A stretch of DNA of 64,000 nucleotides. It comes from Pseudomonadota bacterium. GTDB taxonomy: Bacteria > Pseudomonadota > Alphaproteobacteria > Rhizobiales > Hyphomicrobiaceae. Every line of letters begins with the position of its first letter. Position 1 is the first letter of the stretch. Made by a program: the position numbers and the translations under genes. Below are positions 43,070 through 51,677 of this stretch, piece after piece. The notes beneath the pieces were generated by a model. That model saw only the letters and a list, made by a program, of their open reading frames with translations. It had not been told where the DNA came from and did not search any database. The DNA lies in NCBI GenBank assembly GCA_018242255.1, contig JAFECH010000358.1, forward strand, positions 1 through 64,000. Direction: 5' to 3'.

Positions 43070-44371
43070 ATGGCAAGAGAACTTCGGCGTGTCGCGGTAA
43101 TCGGCGGTGTCCGCATTCCGTTCTGCCGTTCCAATACGTTTTACGCCGACCAGTCGAACCTCGACATGATGGCAGGCGCGCTGAATGGGCTCGTCGACCG
43201 CTTTGCCCTCAAGGGCCAGCACATTGACGAAGTTGTCGGCGGCGCAGTCGTCACGCACTCGAAGGACTTCAACCTCACACGCGAAGCGGTCCTCTCGACC
43301 AAGCTCGCACCCTCGACGCCGGGCGTTACGCTCATCCAGGCGTGCGGTACGTCGCTGCAATCGGCGCTTATGTCGGCCGCCAAGATCGCAACGGGAGAAA
43401 TCGAAAACGCCATTTCGGTCGGCTCCGATACGACGTCGGACGCGCCGATCGTCTTCTCGAAGAAATTTTCAAAGCGCCTCATCGCCGCCCAGCAGGGGAA
43501 ATCGGCGTTGGACAAGGTGAAGGCCTTCAAGGGCTTGTCGCCCGCCGAACTCGCGCCGCAGCCGCCCGCCGTTTCCGAGCCGCGCACCGGCCTGTCGATG
43601 GGCCAGCACTGCGAGCTGATGGCGCAGGAATGGCATATCCCGCGCGCCGACCAGGATCAGCTCGCCTTTGAAAGCCATAGAAAGGGCGCCGCTGCCTACG
43701 ACGAAGGCTACATGGATGACCTCGTCATCCCGTTTGCCGGCGTCTACCGCGACAACAACCTGCGCCCCGACATCACGATCGAAAAACTTGCCGCGCTGAA
43801 AAATGCCTTCGAAAAGTCCGAGCGCGGCACGCTGACGGCCGGTAACTCGACGCCGCTGACGGATGGCGCGGCGACCGTCCTGCTGGCTTCCGAAGAATGG
43901 GCCAAAGCCCGCAACCTTCCGATCCAGGCCTACATCACGTACGGTCAGCACATCGGCAATAACTTCGTCGGCGGCGACGGCTTGCTGATGGCGCCGACCA
44001 TCGCCGTGTCGAAGATGCTGGATCGCGCGGGCCTGACGCTGCAGGATTTCGATTTCTACGAGATCCACGAAGCGTTCGCCGCCCAGGTCTTGTGCACGCT
44101 GAAGGCCTGGGAAGATCCTGCTTACTGCAAGAAGCACATGGGCAAGGACGCGCCGCTCGGCTCGATCGACCGCACGAAGCTCAACGTCAAAGGCTCCTCA
44201 CTCGCATTCGGGCATCCGTTCGCCGCGACCGGCGCGCGGATCGTTGCAAACCTCGCTAAGCTGTTGTCGACCAAGGGCGGACGTGGGCTTATTTCCGTCT
44301 GCACGGCAGGCGGCATGGGCGTGACGGCAATTATGGAATCCCCAACGACCATCGAAGCTCAGGCCGCCTAA
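43070..44371 (+). CDS. fadI: Acetyl-CoA C-acyltransferase (3-ketoacyl-CoA thiolase, FadI-like)
   Basis: This 433-residue thiolase cleaves 3-ketoacyl-CoA to acetyl-CoA and a shortened acyl-CoA. It has VGGVRIPFCRS-type N-terminus (VIGGVRIPFCRSNTFYADQ), catalytic Cys in QACGTSLQSALMSA, catalytic His in DFYEIHEAFAAQVL, and CTAGGMGVTAIME at the C-terminus. A GGAG site lies 6 to 7 bases upstream of ATG 43070. It follows fadJ by 145 bases containing a palindromic repeat, so it belongs to the same operon or lies just after it. Confidence 0.93.
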   Translation: MARELRRVAVIGGVRIPFCRSNTFYADQSNLDMMAGALNGLVDRFALKGQHIDEVVGGAVVTHSKDFNLTREAVLSTKLAPSTPGVTLIQACGTSLQSALMSAAKIATGEIENAISVGSDTTSDAPIVFSKKFSKRLIAAQQGKSALDKVKAFKGLSPAELAPQPPAVSEPRTGLSMGQHCELMAQEWHIPRADQDQLAFESHRKGAAAYDEGYMDDLVIPFAGVYRDNNLRPDITIEKLAALKNAFEKSERGTLTAGNSTPLTDGAATVLLASEEWAKARNLPIQAYITYGQHIGNNFVGGDGLLMAPTIAVSKMLDRAGLTLQDFDFYEIHEAFAAQVLCTLKAWEDPAYCKKHMGKDAPLGSIDRTKLNVKGSSLAFGHPFAATGARIVANLAKLLSTKGGRGLISVCTAGGMGVTAIMESPTTIEAQAA

Positions 44372-44446
44372 GACCCTGACGGGAAGACTCTTCGGCCGCG
44401 ATGCGCTATGTCCCTCGCGGCCATCCGGCAGCGAGGGAAGGGACGA

Positions 44447-45760
44447 ATGGGCGCGAAAGATGATAAGCAACTCGAAGCCGCGCGCGCACTTGTCCGCAGT
44501 TTAGCCGAGCGTTTGGATGTCGATGGCTGGGTGCGCCTCTGGGATGGCACGCGCCTGCCGCTCAGCAGCGCGCCACAATCGAATTTCGAAATTTCGATCC
44601 GCGATCCCGGCGTGATCGGCGCGATTCTGCGGCGTCCGTCGCTCGATTCCATCATTCGCCAGTACGTCGAGAAGGGCATCGACTTCTCTGGTGGCACGCT
44701 CGTCGATTTCGGCAAGGGGCTGCAGGACGGCCGCAAGGGCGTGAAGCTGAAGCCCAGCGAGATCGCGAATCTCGCACTGAAGCTTTCGCCATTCCTGTTC
44801 GCAAAGCCGTCGGACGCCCGCGACGCGCACGGCTTCAAGGGCGAGATCACCGGCAAGAACCGCGAGACCGCCGACAACAAGGCCTACATCCAATTCCATT
44901 ACGACCTGTCCAACGACTTTTATGCGCTCTTTCTCGATCCCGAGATGGTCTACTCGTGCGCCTACTACACCGATTGGTCGAATGACATCGCACAGGCCCA
45001 GCACGACAAGCTGGAGATGATCTGCCGGAAACTGCGGTTAAAGCCTGGCGACCGGATGCTTGATATCGGCGCAGGTTGGGGCGGTCTGCTGTGTCATGCC
45101 GTGCAGAACTTCGGCGTCACCGCACACGGTGTAACGCTGTCGGAAGAGCAGCTCGCGTTCGCGCGCGACAAGGCCAAGCGCCTCGGCATCGCCGACCGGG
45201 TGACGTTCGAGTTGTCCGATTATTCGAAATTGACCGGCAAGTTCGACAAGATCGCATCCATCGGCATGTATGAACACATCGGCCTGAAAAATATTCCGGA
45301 ATACATGCACAAGGTCCGTTCGCTGCTGAGCGACGACGGTCTGTTCCTCAATCACGCCATTTCGCGCCGCGCGCCGAAACACAAACCGGGTTTCTTCAAA
45401 GGCCGCATGCGCCCCGAGAAGAAAGCCATCGCGAAATACATTTTCCCGGGCGGCGAACTCGACGATATCGGCCATTCCGTCTCCGCCATGGAGCGTGCTG
45501 GTTTTGAAGTGCACGACGTCGAAGGCTGGAGATTGCATTACGCGAGAACGTGCCAGCTCTGGTGCGAGCGCCTAACGGAAAACAAGGACCAAGCGATCCA
45601 ATACGTCGGCGAGGAGAAGTACCGCATTTGGGTCGCGTATCTCGCGGGCGTCAGTCTTGCATTCTCGCGCGGCACGCTGCGGCTGTTCCAAACGCTCGCG
45701 TCAAAGTCGGCGAAACGCACACCCGTTCTGCCGCCGACGCGCGCCGATCTTTATCGCTGA
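44447..45760 (+). CDS. Cyclopropane-fatty-acyl-phospholipid synthase family methyltransferase
   Basis: This 437-residue SAM-dependent methyltransferase has the CFA/MAMT core. An N-terminal lipid-binding domain is followed by YDLSNDFYALFLDPEMVYSC, the SAM site MLDIGAGWGGLLCHAV, MYEHIGLKNIPEYMH with the catalytic glutamate region, and NHAISRR in the C-terminal domain. These enzymes add a methylene to unsaturated phospholipid acyl chains. GGGAAGGGA precedes ATG 44447; an earlier start at 44408 adds 13 residues. It ends one base before the convergent merR stop codon and follows fadI by 75 bases. Confidence 0.9.
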   Translation: MGAKDDKQLEAARALVRSLAERLDVDGWVRLWDGTRLPLSSAPQSNFEISIRDPGVIGAILRRPSLDSIIRQYVEKGIDFSGGTLVDFGKGLQDGRKGVKLKPSEIANLALKLSPFLFAKPSDARDAHGFKGEITGKNRETADNKAYIQFHYDLSNDFYALFLDPEMVYSCAYYTDWSNDIAQAQHDKLEMICRKLRLKPGDRMLDIGAGWGGLLCHAVQNFGVTAHGVTLSEEQLAFARDKAKRLGIADRVTFELSDYSKLTGKFDKIASIGMYEHIGLKNIPEYMHKVRSLLSDDGLFLNHAISRRAPKHKPGFFKGRMRPEKKAIAKYIFPGGELDDIGHSVSAMERAGFEVHDVEGWRLHYARTCQLWCERLTENKDQAIQYVGEEKYRIWVAYLAGVSLAFSRGTLRLFQTLASKSAKRTPVLPPTRADLYR

Positions 45761-45761
45761 G

Positions 45762-46202
45762 CTAACGCTCGCGCGCTTTCAGGTGAGCGTCGCAACGCGC
45801 GCGAATTTCGTTGAGATCGGCCAGCGACCGCTCGATGTCGCGCCGTTTTGTTTCCAGTTCGTCGATCGCGACCGTCACCTTGTCGAGCAGCAATCGCGTC
45901 TGCGCCAATTGCCCCGGATCGGAATCGTAAAGCGATAGATATTCGCAGACGTCTTCAACGGTGAACCCCAGGTTTCGACCGCGCAGAATGAGGATCAGCC
46001 GCGCTCGGTCGCGCTTGGAATATTTGCGCGTCGTGCCGATCCGTTGCGGGGAGATCAAGCCGCGGCTCTCGTAAAAGCGGATCGTGCGCGTCGTGATCCC
46101 GAATTCCTTCGCCAGCGCCGAAATGGAATAAGTCGTGGCCTCGCTCGCTTTCTGGCGCTGGACCGCATCAGTGCGCGCGAGTGGGAGCGTTTTGACAGTC
46201 AT
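45762..46202 (-). CDS. MerR-family transcriptional regulator
   Basis: This 146-residue protein has an N-terminal HTH (YSISALAKEFGITTRTIRFY with ESRGLISPQR) and a wing (GTTRKYSKRDRARLILILRG), followed by a dimerisation helix (LLLDKVTVAIDELETKRRDI). No metal-binding cysteines are present, so it is likely a regulator of the LiuR type that controls acyl-CoA catabolism. Its start overlaps the stop of fadD (ATGA), forming a fadD-merR operon. The palindrome before fadE is a likely target. Confidence 0.88.
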   Translation of the reverse strand: MTVKTLPLARTDAVQRQKASEATTYSISALAKEFGITTRTIRFYESRGLISPQRIGTTRKYSKRDRARLILILRGRNLGFTVEDVCEYLSLYDSDPGQLAQTRLLLDKVTVAIDELETKRRDIERSLADLNEIRARCDAHLKARER

Positions 46203-47923
46203 GCCGATTTGCCGCGCTTGGCTTCCTCGGCCGCCAGTTCTTTCTTCGAAAGCTTACCGATCATCGTCTTTGGCAGGCTGTCGCGGAACTCGATGGCCGC
46301 AGGCATTTCGATCTTCGAGATCTTGATCTTCAGGAATTCGAGCATCTCCGGCGCCGTCGCCGTCATGCCGGCTTTCAATTTAACGAACGCCTTGGGCGCT
46401 TCGCCACGGTACGGGTCGGGAACGCCGATCACCGTCACTTCCTCGACGGCGGGGTGCGCATAGATCGCTTCTTCGACGCGCCGCGGATAGACGTTGAAGC
46501 CGGAGCAGATGATGAGGTCCTTTATACGATCGACGATGGCGAAATAGCCTTGCTCGTCCATCACAGCGACGTCACCCGTTCGCAGAAAATCGCCGACGAA
46601 CTGCTTCGCAGTCTCCTCCGGGCGCTTCCAGTAGCCCTTCATGACCTGCGGCCCTTTGGCGCAAAGTTCTCCGCGCTCGCCCTGCGCGACCTCTTTCGTC
46701 GGGTCATCAAGGCTGCGCAGCGAAATCACGGTGCCAGGCAGCGGCATGCCGATGGAACCCGAAATGGGTGCGCCGTCGAGCGGATTAGCCGTCAGCACCG
46801 GCGAAGTTTCAGAAAGTCCATAACCTTCGACGACCTTCGTCGAGCCAGCCGCCATGGCCTCGAACTTCAATTTCGTCTCAAGCGGCAACGGCGCGCCGCC
46901 CGACAAGCAGAACTTGAGCGACGAAAGATTGTAGGACTTGATGTGCTCGAAATTCAGCATTGCCGTCAGTATCGTCGGCACGACGGGCATCATCGTCGGC
47001 TTTTCGCTGTTGATCAGCTTCAGCGTCTCGATCAGCTGAAAGCGGGGAATGAGCACGATTTTTGCCGCCAATTCGATGCCGACCGTCATGACCACCGTCA
47101 TGGCGAAGACGTGAAACAGGGGCAAAGCGCCCAGCACGCATTCTTGGCCAGGCTTCAGCACCGTGCCCCAGGCAACGACCTGCTTGGTGTTCGCAACGAT
47201 GTTGGCGTGCGTCAGCATGGCCCCTTTGGGGGTGCCGGTTGTGCCGCCGGTGTATTGCAGCACGGCGATGTCGTTGTCGGGATCGATGGCGACGGACGAA
47301 AACGGCGTTGGCGTCGCGGCCAGATCGAGCCCGCTGACCACCTTCGCAGCGCTGGGCGAGCGAGCGACGTCGGCGATGTCCTTGCGCTTGAAAATCCGGA
47401 ACAGCACGGATTTCAGCGGCGAAAGCACGCTGGCGAACGGCACGACGATGGCGCGCGAAATGACGCTCGTCTGCAGCAAAGCCTCGATCTTGGTGAACAG
47501 CAGCGCCAGATCATGGGTAACCATAATCTCCGTGTCACTGTCCTTGGCCTGAAATGTCAGCTCTTCTACAGTATACAGCGGATTGAAGTTGACGACCGTT
47601 GCACCCGTTTTGAGTATTGCAAAATAATACACGATAAAAGACGGGGTATTCGGTAGAAAAAGCCCGACTTTCGTGCCTCGTTTTACTCCGATACGTTGCA
47701 ACCCGGCGGCGACCCGGTCGACCTCGGCTGATAGGTCCGCATACGACGTTGAGCGCCCCAGGAAGCCTATAGCGGGGTTTTGCGGATAGCGTGCAGCCGC
47801 CTCATCCAGCAGACCGGGCACAGTCCCCTTCGGGATCGGCATGCCCCAATCGATGCCTGGAGGGTAATGTTGGACCCACGGGGGCGACATCTGAGACACA
47901 GATGAAGTGGCTTCTGCTGTCAT
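46199..47923 (-). CDS. fadD: Long-chain fatty-acid-CoA ligase (FadD-like)
   Basis: This 574-residue adenylate-forming enzyme activates fatty acids to acyl-CoA for the fad enzymes. It shows the P-loop-like YTGGTTGTPKGAMLTHANI, the VEGYGLSETSPVL motif, the FLRTGDVAVMDEQGYF region and the C-terminal catalytic lysine in LPKTMIGKLSKKEL. An ATG at 47923 is preferred over GTG 47938. It is followed by merR in the same transcript. Other AMP-forming dicarboxylate or aryl-acid ligases have the same motifs, so chain specificity is inferred from the operon neighbours. Confidence 0.9.
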   Translation of the reverse strand: MTAEATSSVSQMSPPWVQHYPPGIDWGMPIPKGTVPGLLDEAAARYPQNPAIGFLGRSTSYADLSAEVDRVAAGLQRIGVKRGTKVGLFLPNTPSFIVYYFAILKTGATVVNFNPLYTVEELTFQAKDSDTEIMVTHDLALLFTKIEALLQTSVISRAIVVPFASVLSPLKSVLFRIFKRKDIADVARSPSAAKVVSGLDLAATPTPFSSVAIDPDNDIAVLQYTGGTTGTPKGAMLTHANIVANTKQVVAWGTVLKPGQECVLGALPLFHVFAMTVVMTVGIELAAKIVLIPRFQLIETLKLINSEKPTMMPVVPTILTAMLNFEHIKSYNLSSLKFCLSGGAPLPLETKLKFEAMAAGSTKVVEGYGLSETSPVLTANPLDGAPISGSIGMPLPGTVISLRSLDDPTKEVAQGERGELCAKGPQVMKGYWKRPEETAKQFVGDFLRTGDVAVMDEQGYFAIVDRIKDLIICSGFNVYPRRVEEAIYAHPAVEEVTVIGVPDPYRGEAPKAFVKLKAGMTATAPEMLEFLKIKISKIEMPAAIEFRDSLPKTMIGKLSKKELAAEEAKRGKSA

Positions 47924-48255
47924 GGTCTGTCCGGTCACTCGATTTTATTTTATCCGGATCGCGTTGACCTTCGCTGAAGATGTCGTAAACCGTGCAATAA
48001 CCAGCAAGGGGCCGCGCGAATATTAGACAATTTTCGGCGGTCAACGCTAGCGCTTGATCGCTCATGTAAACACCTGTCGACAAGGCGGTGAGTGGCCAAG
48101 ATTGGCGGCGAAGGGGAAAGCGCGACGGTCCGTACCTAGACTTCGCGGTTGTTTAAGGATAAGTGACCCCCCCGCTTGCTGATCAAGTGCTCTTGATTTA
48201 GTAGATGCCAAGCAAAACTGGCCCGTCGCAGGGATTGCGAGGGTGGGAGAGGCCG
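47924..48255. other. Divergent intergenic region fadD / acyl carrier protein
   Basis: These 332 bases separate divergent genes and likely contain both promoters. An inverted repeat ATCAAG-TGCT-CTTGAT lies at 48182-48197, about 60 bases before the ACP ATG, a possible operator. An 8-base palindrome CGCTAGCG lies near 48046. No ORF or RNA is evident. Confidence 0.4.
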
Positions 48256-48525
48256 ATGGACGAAGTCGCGACTAAGGTTATTGAAATCCTCAAGAAGCAT
48301 ATGAAGGAGCCGCGCGACGATATCTCGCTCGACACCCAGCTTACAGATCTCAAGATCGAGTCACTTGATCTTGCTATGATCGTTTTCGACATTGAAGATG
48401 GCTTTGGGATCGAGATCCCATACAACGCCAATGAAGAAGTCGAAGCGTTTAAGACTGTCGGCTCAGTCGTTGATCGCGTGAAGTCGTTGATTGCCGAAAA
48501 GCAGGCTTCCGCAGCCAAGGCTTGA
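48256..48525 (+). CDS. Acyl carrier protein
   Basis: This 89-residue phosphopantetheine-binding protein has the DSL-type site in LKIESLDLAMIVFDIEDGFG, where Ser would carry the 4'-phosphopantetheine. It differs from the housekeeping AcpP in its length and the C-terminal basic/alanine tail (LIAEKQASAAKA). It sits alone in front of a ketosynthase gene, so it probably serves a specialised fatty-acyl chain such as those made by NodF/NodE-like pairs. A GGGAGAGG site precedes ATG 48256. Confidence 0.9.
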   Translation: MDEVATKVIEILKKHMKEPRDDISLDTQLTDLKIESLDLAMIVFDIEDGFGIEIPYNANEEVEAFKTVGSVVDRVKSLIAEKQASAAKA

Positions 48526-48568
48526 TGGCCGCGAGCGATCTTCTGTCGAAATTAAATATGTGAAGGCC

Positions 48569-48592
48569 GGAACCCCCTTCCCGGGGGTTTCC
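48569..48592 (+). terminator. Hairpin between the acyl carrier protein and ketosynthase genes
   Basis: The stem GGAACCCCC (48569-48577) pairs with GGGGGTT(T)CC (48583-48592) around a 5-base loop. No T run follows, so it is a weak terminator or a processing/attenuation element between the two genes. Confidence 0.4.
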
Positions 48593-48618
48593 GTGCATTC
48601 GCTAGGCAAGAAAGATTG

Positions 48619-49866
48619 ATGATGTCGAATAGTAAGCCGGGACGCCGTGTCGTCGTCACGGGTCTCGGAGTCGTAACTCCGATCGGGCAGAACGTTCCCG
48701 ACTTCTGGGCTGGTATAAAGGCCGGCAAGTCAGGCGTCAGTGAACTGGAAGGCTTTCCAGTCGACGACCTCAAAATTCTGATCGCCGCGCAGATCAAAGG
48801 CTTTGATCCCAAGCAGCGCCTGAGGCACTTCAAGCGCGACCGGATCATCACCCTCGCCGACCGCTATTCCTGGTTCGCCGCCGCAGCTGCGGATGAAGCG
48901 ATCAAGATGGCGGGTTTGGAAATGCCGATCGCCGATCCGTACCGCTCGGCCTGCATCATCGGCTCGGGCGCCGGCGGATTGACCACGTTTGAGACGGCGT
49001 ATCGCGATCTTTTCATTCACAATAAGCGCGCCACCCACCCGCTGACGCTTCTGCGTATCATCGGTTCGTCGGCTGCGGCTCACGTCGGTATCGAATTTGG
49101 CATCAAAGGTCCGACGTTCGCGACCTGCTCGGCCTGCTCGACTGCGACGCACGCCATCGGTATCGGCCGCGATTACATTCGTGACGGCATGGTCGACGTC
49201 GCTGTTGTCGGCGCGTCAGAATCGGTCATCAACTACGGAACGATGAAAGCCTGGCAGGCACTGCACGTGCTGTCGCCCGAAGGCTGCTTCCCGTTCGCCA
49301 AGAAGCGCAACGGTACGGTTCTCGCTGACGGTGCCGGTGTTCTCGTTCTCGAAAGCCTCGAGCATGCCCAGGCGCGCGGCGCGACGATCCTCGCCGAGCT
49401 TTGCGGGTATGGCATGGCGTCCGACAGCCAGGACATGGTGAAGCCGACGGTCGAAGGCCCGAGCGTCGCCATGAAAGATGCCCTCGCCGACGCCGGCATC
49501 AAGCCCGAGCAGATCGATTATCTGAACGCGCACGGTACGGCGACCGCCGACAACGATCTCAATGAGACGAAGGCGATCAAGAACGTCTTTGGCGACTACG
49601 CCTACAAGCTCGCGATCTCGTCGACGAAGTCGATGCATGGGCATCCGCTCGGTGCCGGTGGCGGCATCGAAGCCGTCGCGACGATCATGGCGATGCGGGA
49701 AAACTGGGCGCCGCCGACCATCGGCCTCGACGAGCCCGGTGAAGGGTGCGACCTCGATTACATCCCGAACGTCGGCCGTGACATGAAGCTCGGCTACACG
49801 ATGTCGAACTCGCTCGCGTTCGGCGGCTTGAACACCTCGCTGGTGTTCGGACCCGCACCGAAGTGA
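48619..49866 (+). CDS. Beta-ketoacyl-ACP synthase (KAS II / NodE-type)
   Basis: This 415-residue condensing enzyme has the catalytic Cys in TCSACSTATHAIG, His in NAHGTATADNDLNETKA and second His in KSMHGHPLGAGGGIEA, with the C-terminal NSLAFGGLNTSLVFG. Such enzymes elongate acyl-ACP chains with malonyl-ACP. It lies 93 bases after the acyl carrier protein gene, forming an ACP-ketosynthase pair. It may make an unusual or very long fatty acid. ATG 48619 is preferred over 48616 (TTG) and 48622 (ATG); the choice is uncertain by one or two codons. Confidence 0.92.
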   Translation: MMSNSKPGRRVVVTGLGVVTPIGQNVPDFWAGIKAGKSGVSELEGFPVDDLKILIAAQIKGFDPKQRLRHFKRDRIITLADRYSWFAAAAADEAIKMAGLEMPIADPYRSACIIGSGAGGLTTFETAYRDLFIHNKRATHPLTLLRIIGSSAAAHVGIEFGIKGPTFATCSACSTATHAIGIGRDYIRDGMVDVAVVGASESVINYGTMKAWQALHVLSPEGCFPFAKKRNGTVLADGAGVLVLESLEHAQARGATILAELCGYGMASDSQDMVKPTVEGPSVAMKDALADAGIKPEQIDYLNAHGTATADNDLNETKAIKNVFGDYAYKLAISSTKSMHGHPLGAGGGIEAVATIMAMRENWAPPTIGLDEPGEGCDLDYIPNVGRDMKLGYTMSNSLAFGGLNTSLVFGPAPK

Positions 49867-50103
49867 TCCAATTGCAATTCGGCCGTTGCCAAATGACGTC
49901 AGGCGCGGCCGTCTTTCGCATTCGCGATAGCCACGTTGCGGCGCGCAAACGGCAAATCCTGCGTGATTTTCTAGCGCGCAGGACATTTTGTTCGCATTCG
50001 AGACCCGTAAAAAGCTTGATGACGACGGTTCTCGATGAGACACTTCCTCATTGCGGCCGCATTCTCATCCCGGTCGCGCAGCGTTGATCGGGATTTGTGC
50101 GGT

Positions 50104-50484
50104 ATGCGAAAGATCGTCATCCGGGCCGGGAGTGTTGCCATTCGCGCAAGACTGCTGGACACGCCCACCGCTGAGCGGATATGGGCCGCATTGCCGATCG
50201 AGTCTGCGGCGCGGACCTGGGGCGGAGAAATCTATTTCGACGCTCCGGTCAGTTCTGCAGCTGAGCCTGATGCCCGTGTCACCGTCAAAGCCGGTGACAT
50301 TGTTTTTTGGCCGGAGGGCGATGCCATTTCCATCGGCTTCGGTCCAACGCCGCTGTCGCGCACGCGCGGCGAAATCCGTTTGGCCGGACCCTGCAATGTC
50401 TGGGCGGAAGCTCTTGATGATGTCCGTCAGCTTAAGTCGGTTCATTCCGGCGTTGTCATCTCGGTTAGCGAAGCTGAATGCTGA
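50104..50484 (+). CDS. Cyclophilin-like-fold protein (DUF3830/TM1367-like)
   Basis: This 126-residue protein starts MRKIVIRAGSVAIRARLLDT and has TAERIWAALPIES, TWGGEIYFDAPV, AGDIVFWPEGDAISIGFGPT and PLSRTRGEIRLAG. This order is typical of the small cyclophilin-like beta-barrel family. Function is unknown. The ATG at 50104 is chosen on homology-style reasons; an earlier start at 50035 has no support. It lies 26 bases before lldD on the same strand. Confidence 0.72.
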   Translation: MRKIVIRAGSVAIRARLLDTPTAERIWAALPIESAARTWGGEIYFDAPVSSAAEPDARVTVKAGDIVFWPEGDAISIGFGPTPLSRTRGEIRLAGPCNVWAEALDDVRQLKSVHSGVVISVSEAEC

Positions 50485-50510
50485 TCCGATGTTGGTCGTG
50501 AGTTGCTGAC

Positions 50511-51671
50511 GTGCTTCGTTCAGGCTCTTCGATCCTTAAATCCGTAGCTTGCATAGATGACCTCAGACGCTTGGCGCACCGGCGCGTTCCAAGCGACTTT
50601 ATGGGCTACTATGAATCGGGCTCGTACTCCGAGACGACGCTCGCCGCCAATCTTCGCGATCTCCAGAACATCAAGATTCGCCAGCGCGTTTTGGCAGGTG
50701 CAGCCAATCGCAATCAAACCCAGTCGGTGCTGGATAAGACACAGCCTTTGCCGCTTGTGTTGGGCCCGGTCGGCCTCAGCGGCATGGCCTATCGGGACGG
50801 CGAGATCGCTGCTGCACGTGCCGCCGAAAGGGCCGGTATCCCTTACACGCTGAGCACGCTCTCGATCTGTTCGATCGAAGATGTTGCGGAAGCCGTCTCG
50901 AAACCATTCTGGTTTCAGCTCTACTTCATGAAGGATCGCGGCTTCGTTGCCGATCTCATCGCGCGTGCGCGCAAGGCAAACTGCAGCGCGCTGGTATTGA
51001 CGGTCGATCTGCAGGTGCTGGGCCAACGCCACCGCGACGTCCGTAGCGGCATGACCGTTCCGCCGCGCATCAAGCTCAGCACGATCGGCCGCATCGCATC
51101 CAAGCCCGCCTGGATTGCGAATGTGCTGATGGGCAAACGCAAGACCTTCGGCAACGTCGCCGGCCGCATTCCCGGCACGGAAAATCTTCTCTCCTACATG
51201 GACTGGATCAACAGCCAGTTTGACCAAGCGCTGTCGTGGGACGACGTCGCGTGGATACGCGAGCAATGGCCCGGCAAGCTGATCATCAAAAGCATCATGG
51301 ACGCTGACGACGCTCGAATGGCCGTCAAAAGCGGCGCATCCGCGATTGTCGTTTCCAACCACGGCGGCCGCCAGCTCGATGGCGCGGCCTCGTCGATTTC
51401 GATGCTGCCGCGTATCGTCGATGCCGTCGGATCGGACGTCGAAGTCTTTTTCGATGGGGGCATCCGCTCCGGCCAGGACGTGTTTCGTGCCCTGGCGCTC
51501 GGCGCACGCGCGTGCTTGCTCGGTCGCAGCTATCTTTATGGACTTTGCGCGGCTGGTGAAGCGGGCGTGACCAAAGCCATCGATCTCATCGCCAAGGAAC
51601 TCGACGTCACGATGGCGCTCGCAGGCGTCCGCACCATCGACCAGATCTCGCGCGACTGCCTCGAAAGCTGA
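50511..51671 (+). CDS. lldD: FMN-dependent L-lactate / alpha-hydroxy-acid dehydrogenase
   Basis: This 386-residue TIM-barrel flavoprotein oxidises L-lactate or a related 2-hydroxy acid. It has CIDDLRRLAHRRVPSDFMGY at the N-terminus, PVGLSGMAYRDGEIAAARAA, FWFQLYFMKDRG, the catalytic His/Arg motif SNHGGRQLDGA, and FDGGIRSGQDVFRALALGA that binds the FMN phosphate. The GTG start at 50511 fits the family. The family includes glycolate and mandelate enzymes, and L-lactate is the most common substrate. It may be cotranscribed with the cyclophilin-like gene. Confidence 0.88.
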   Translation: MLRSGSSILKSVACIDDLRRLAHRRVPSDFMGYYESGSYSETTLAANLRDLQNIKIRQRVLAGAANRNQTQSVLDKTQPLPLVLGPVGLSGMAYRDGEIAAARAAERAGIPYTLSTLSICSIEDVAEAVSKPFWFQLYFMKDRGFVADLIARARKANCSALVLTVDLQVLGQRHRDVRSGMTVPPRIKLSTIGRIASKPAWIANVLMGKRKTFGNVAGRIPGTENLLSYMDWINSQFDQALSWDDVAWIREQWPGKLIIKSIMDADDARMAVKSGASAIVVSNHGGRQLDGAASSISMLPRIVDAVGSDVEVFFDGGIRSGQDVFRALALGARACLLGRSYLYGLCAAGEAGVTKAIDLIAKELDVTMALAGVRTIDQISRDCLES

Positions 51672-51677
51672 CTGACC

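Noticed and set aside
46454..47656. A 400-residue frame opposite fadD
   Set aside because: It is Arg/His-rich antisense translation of fadD without domain signs or a start site.
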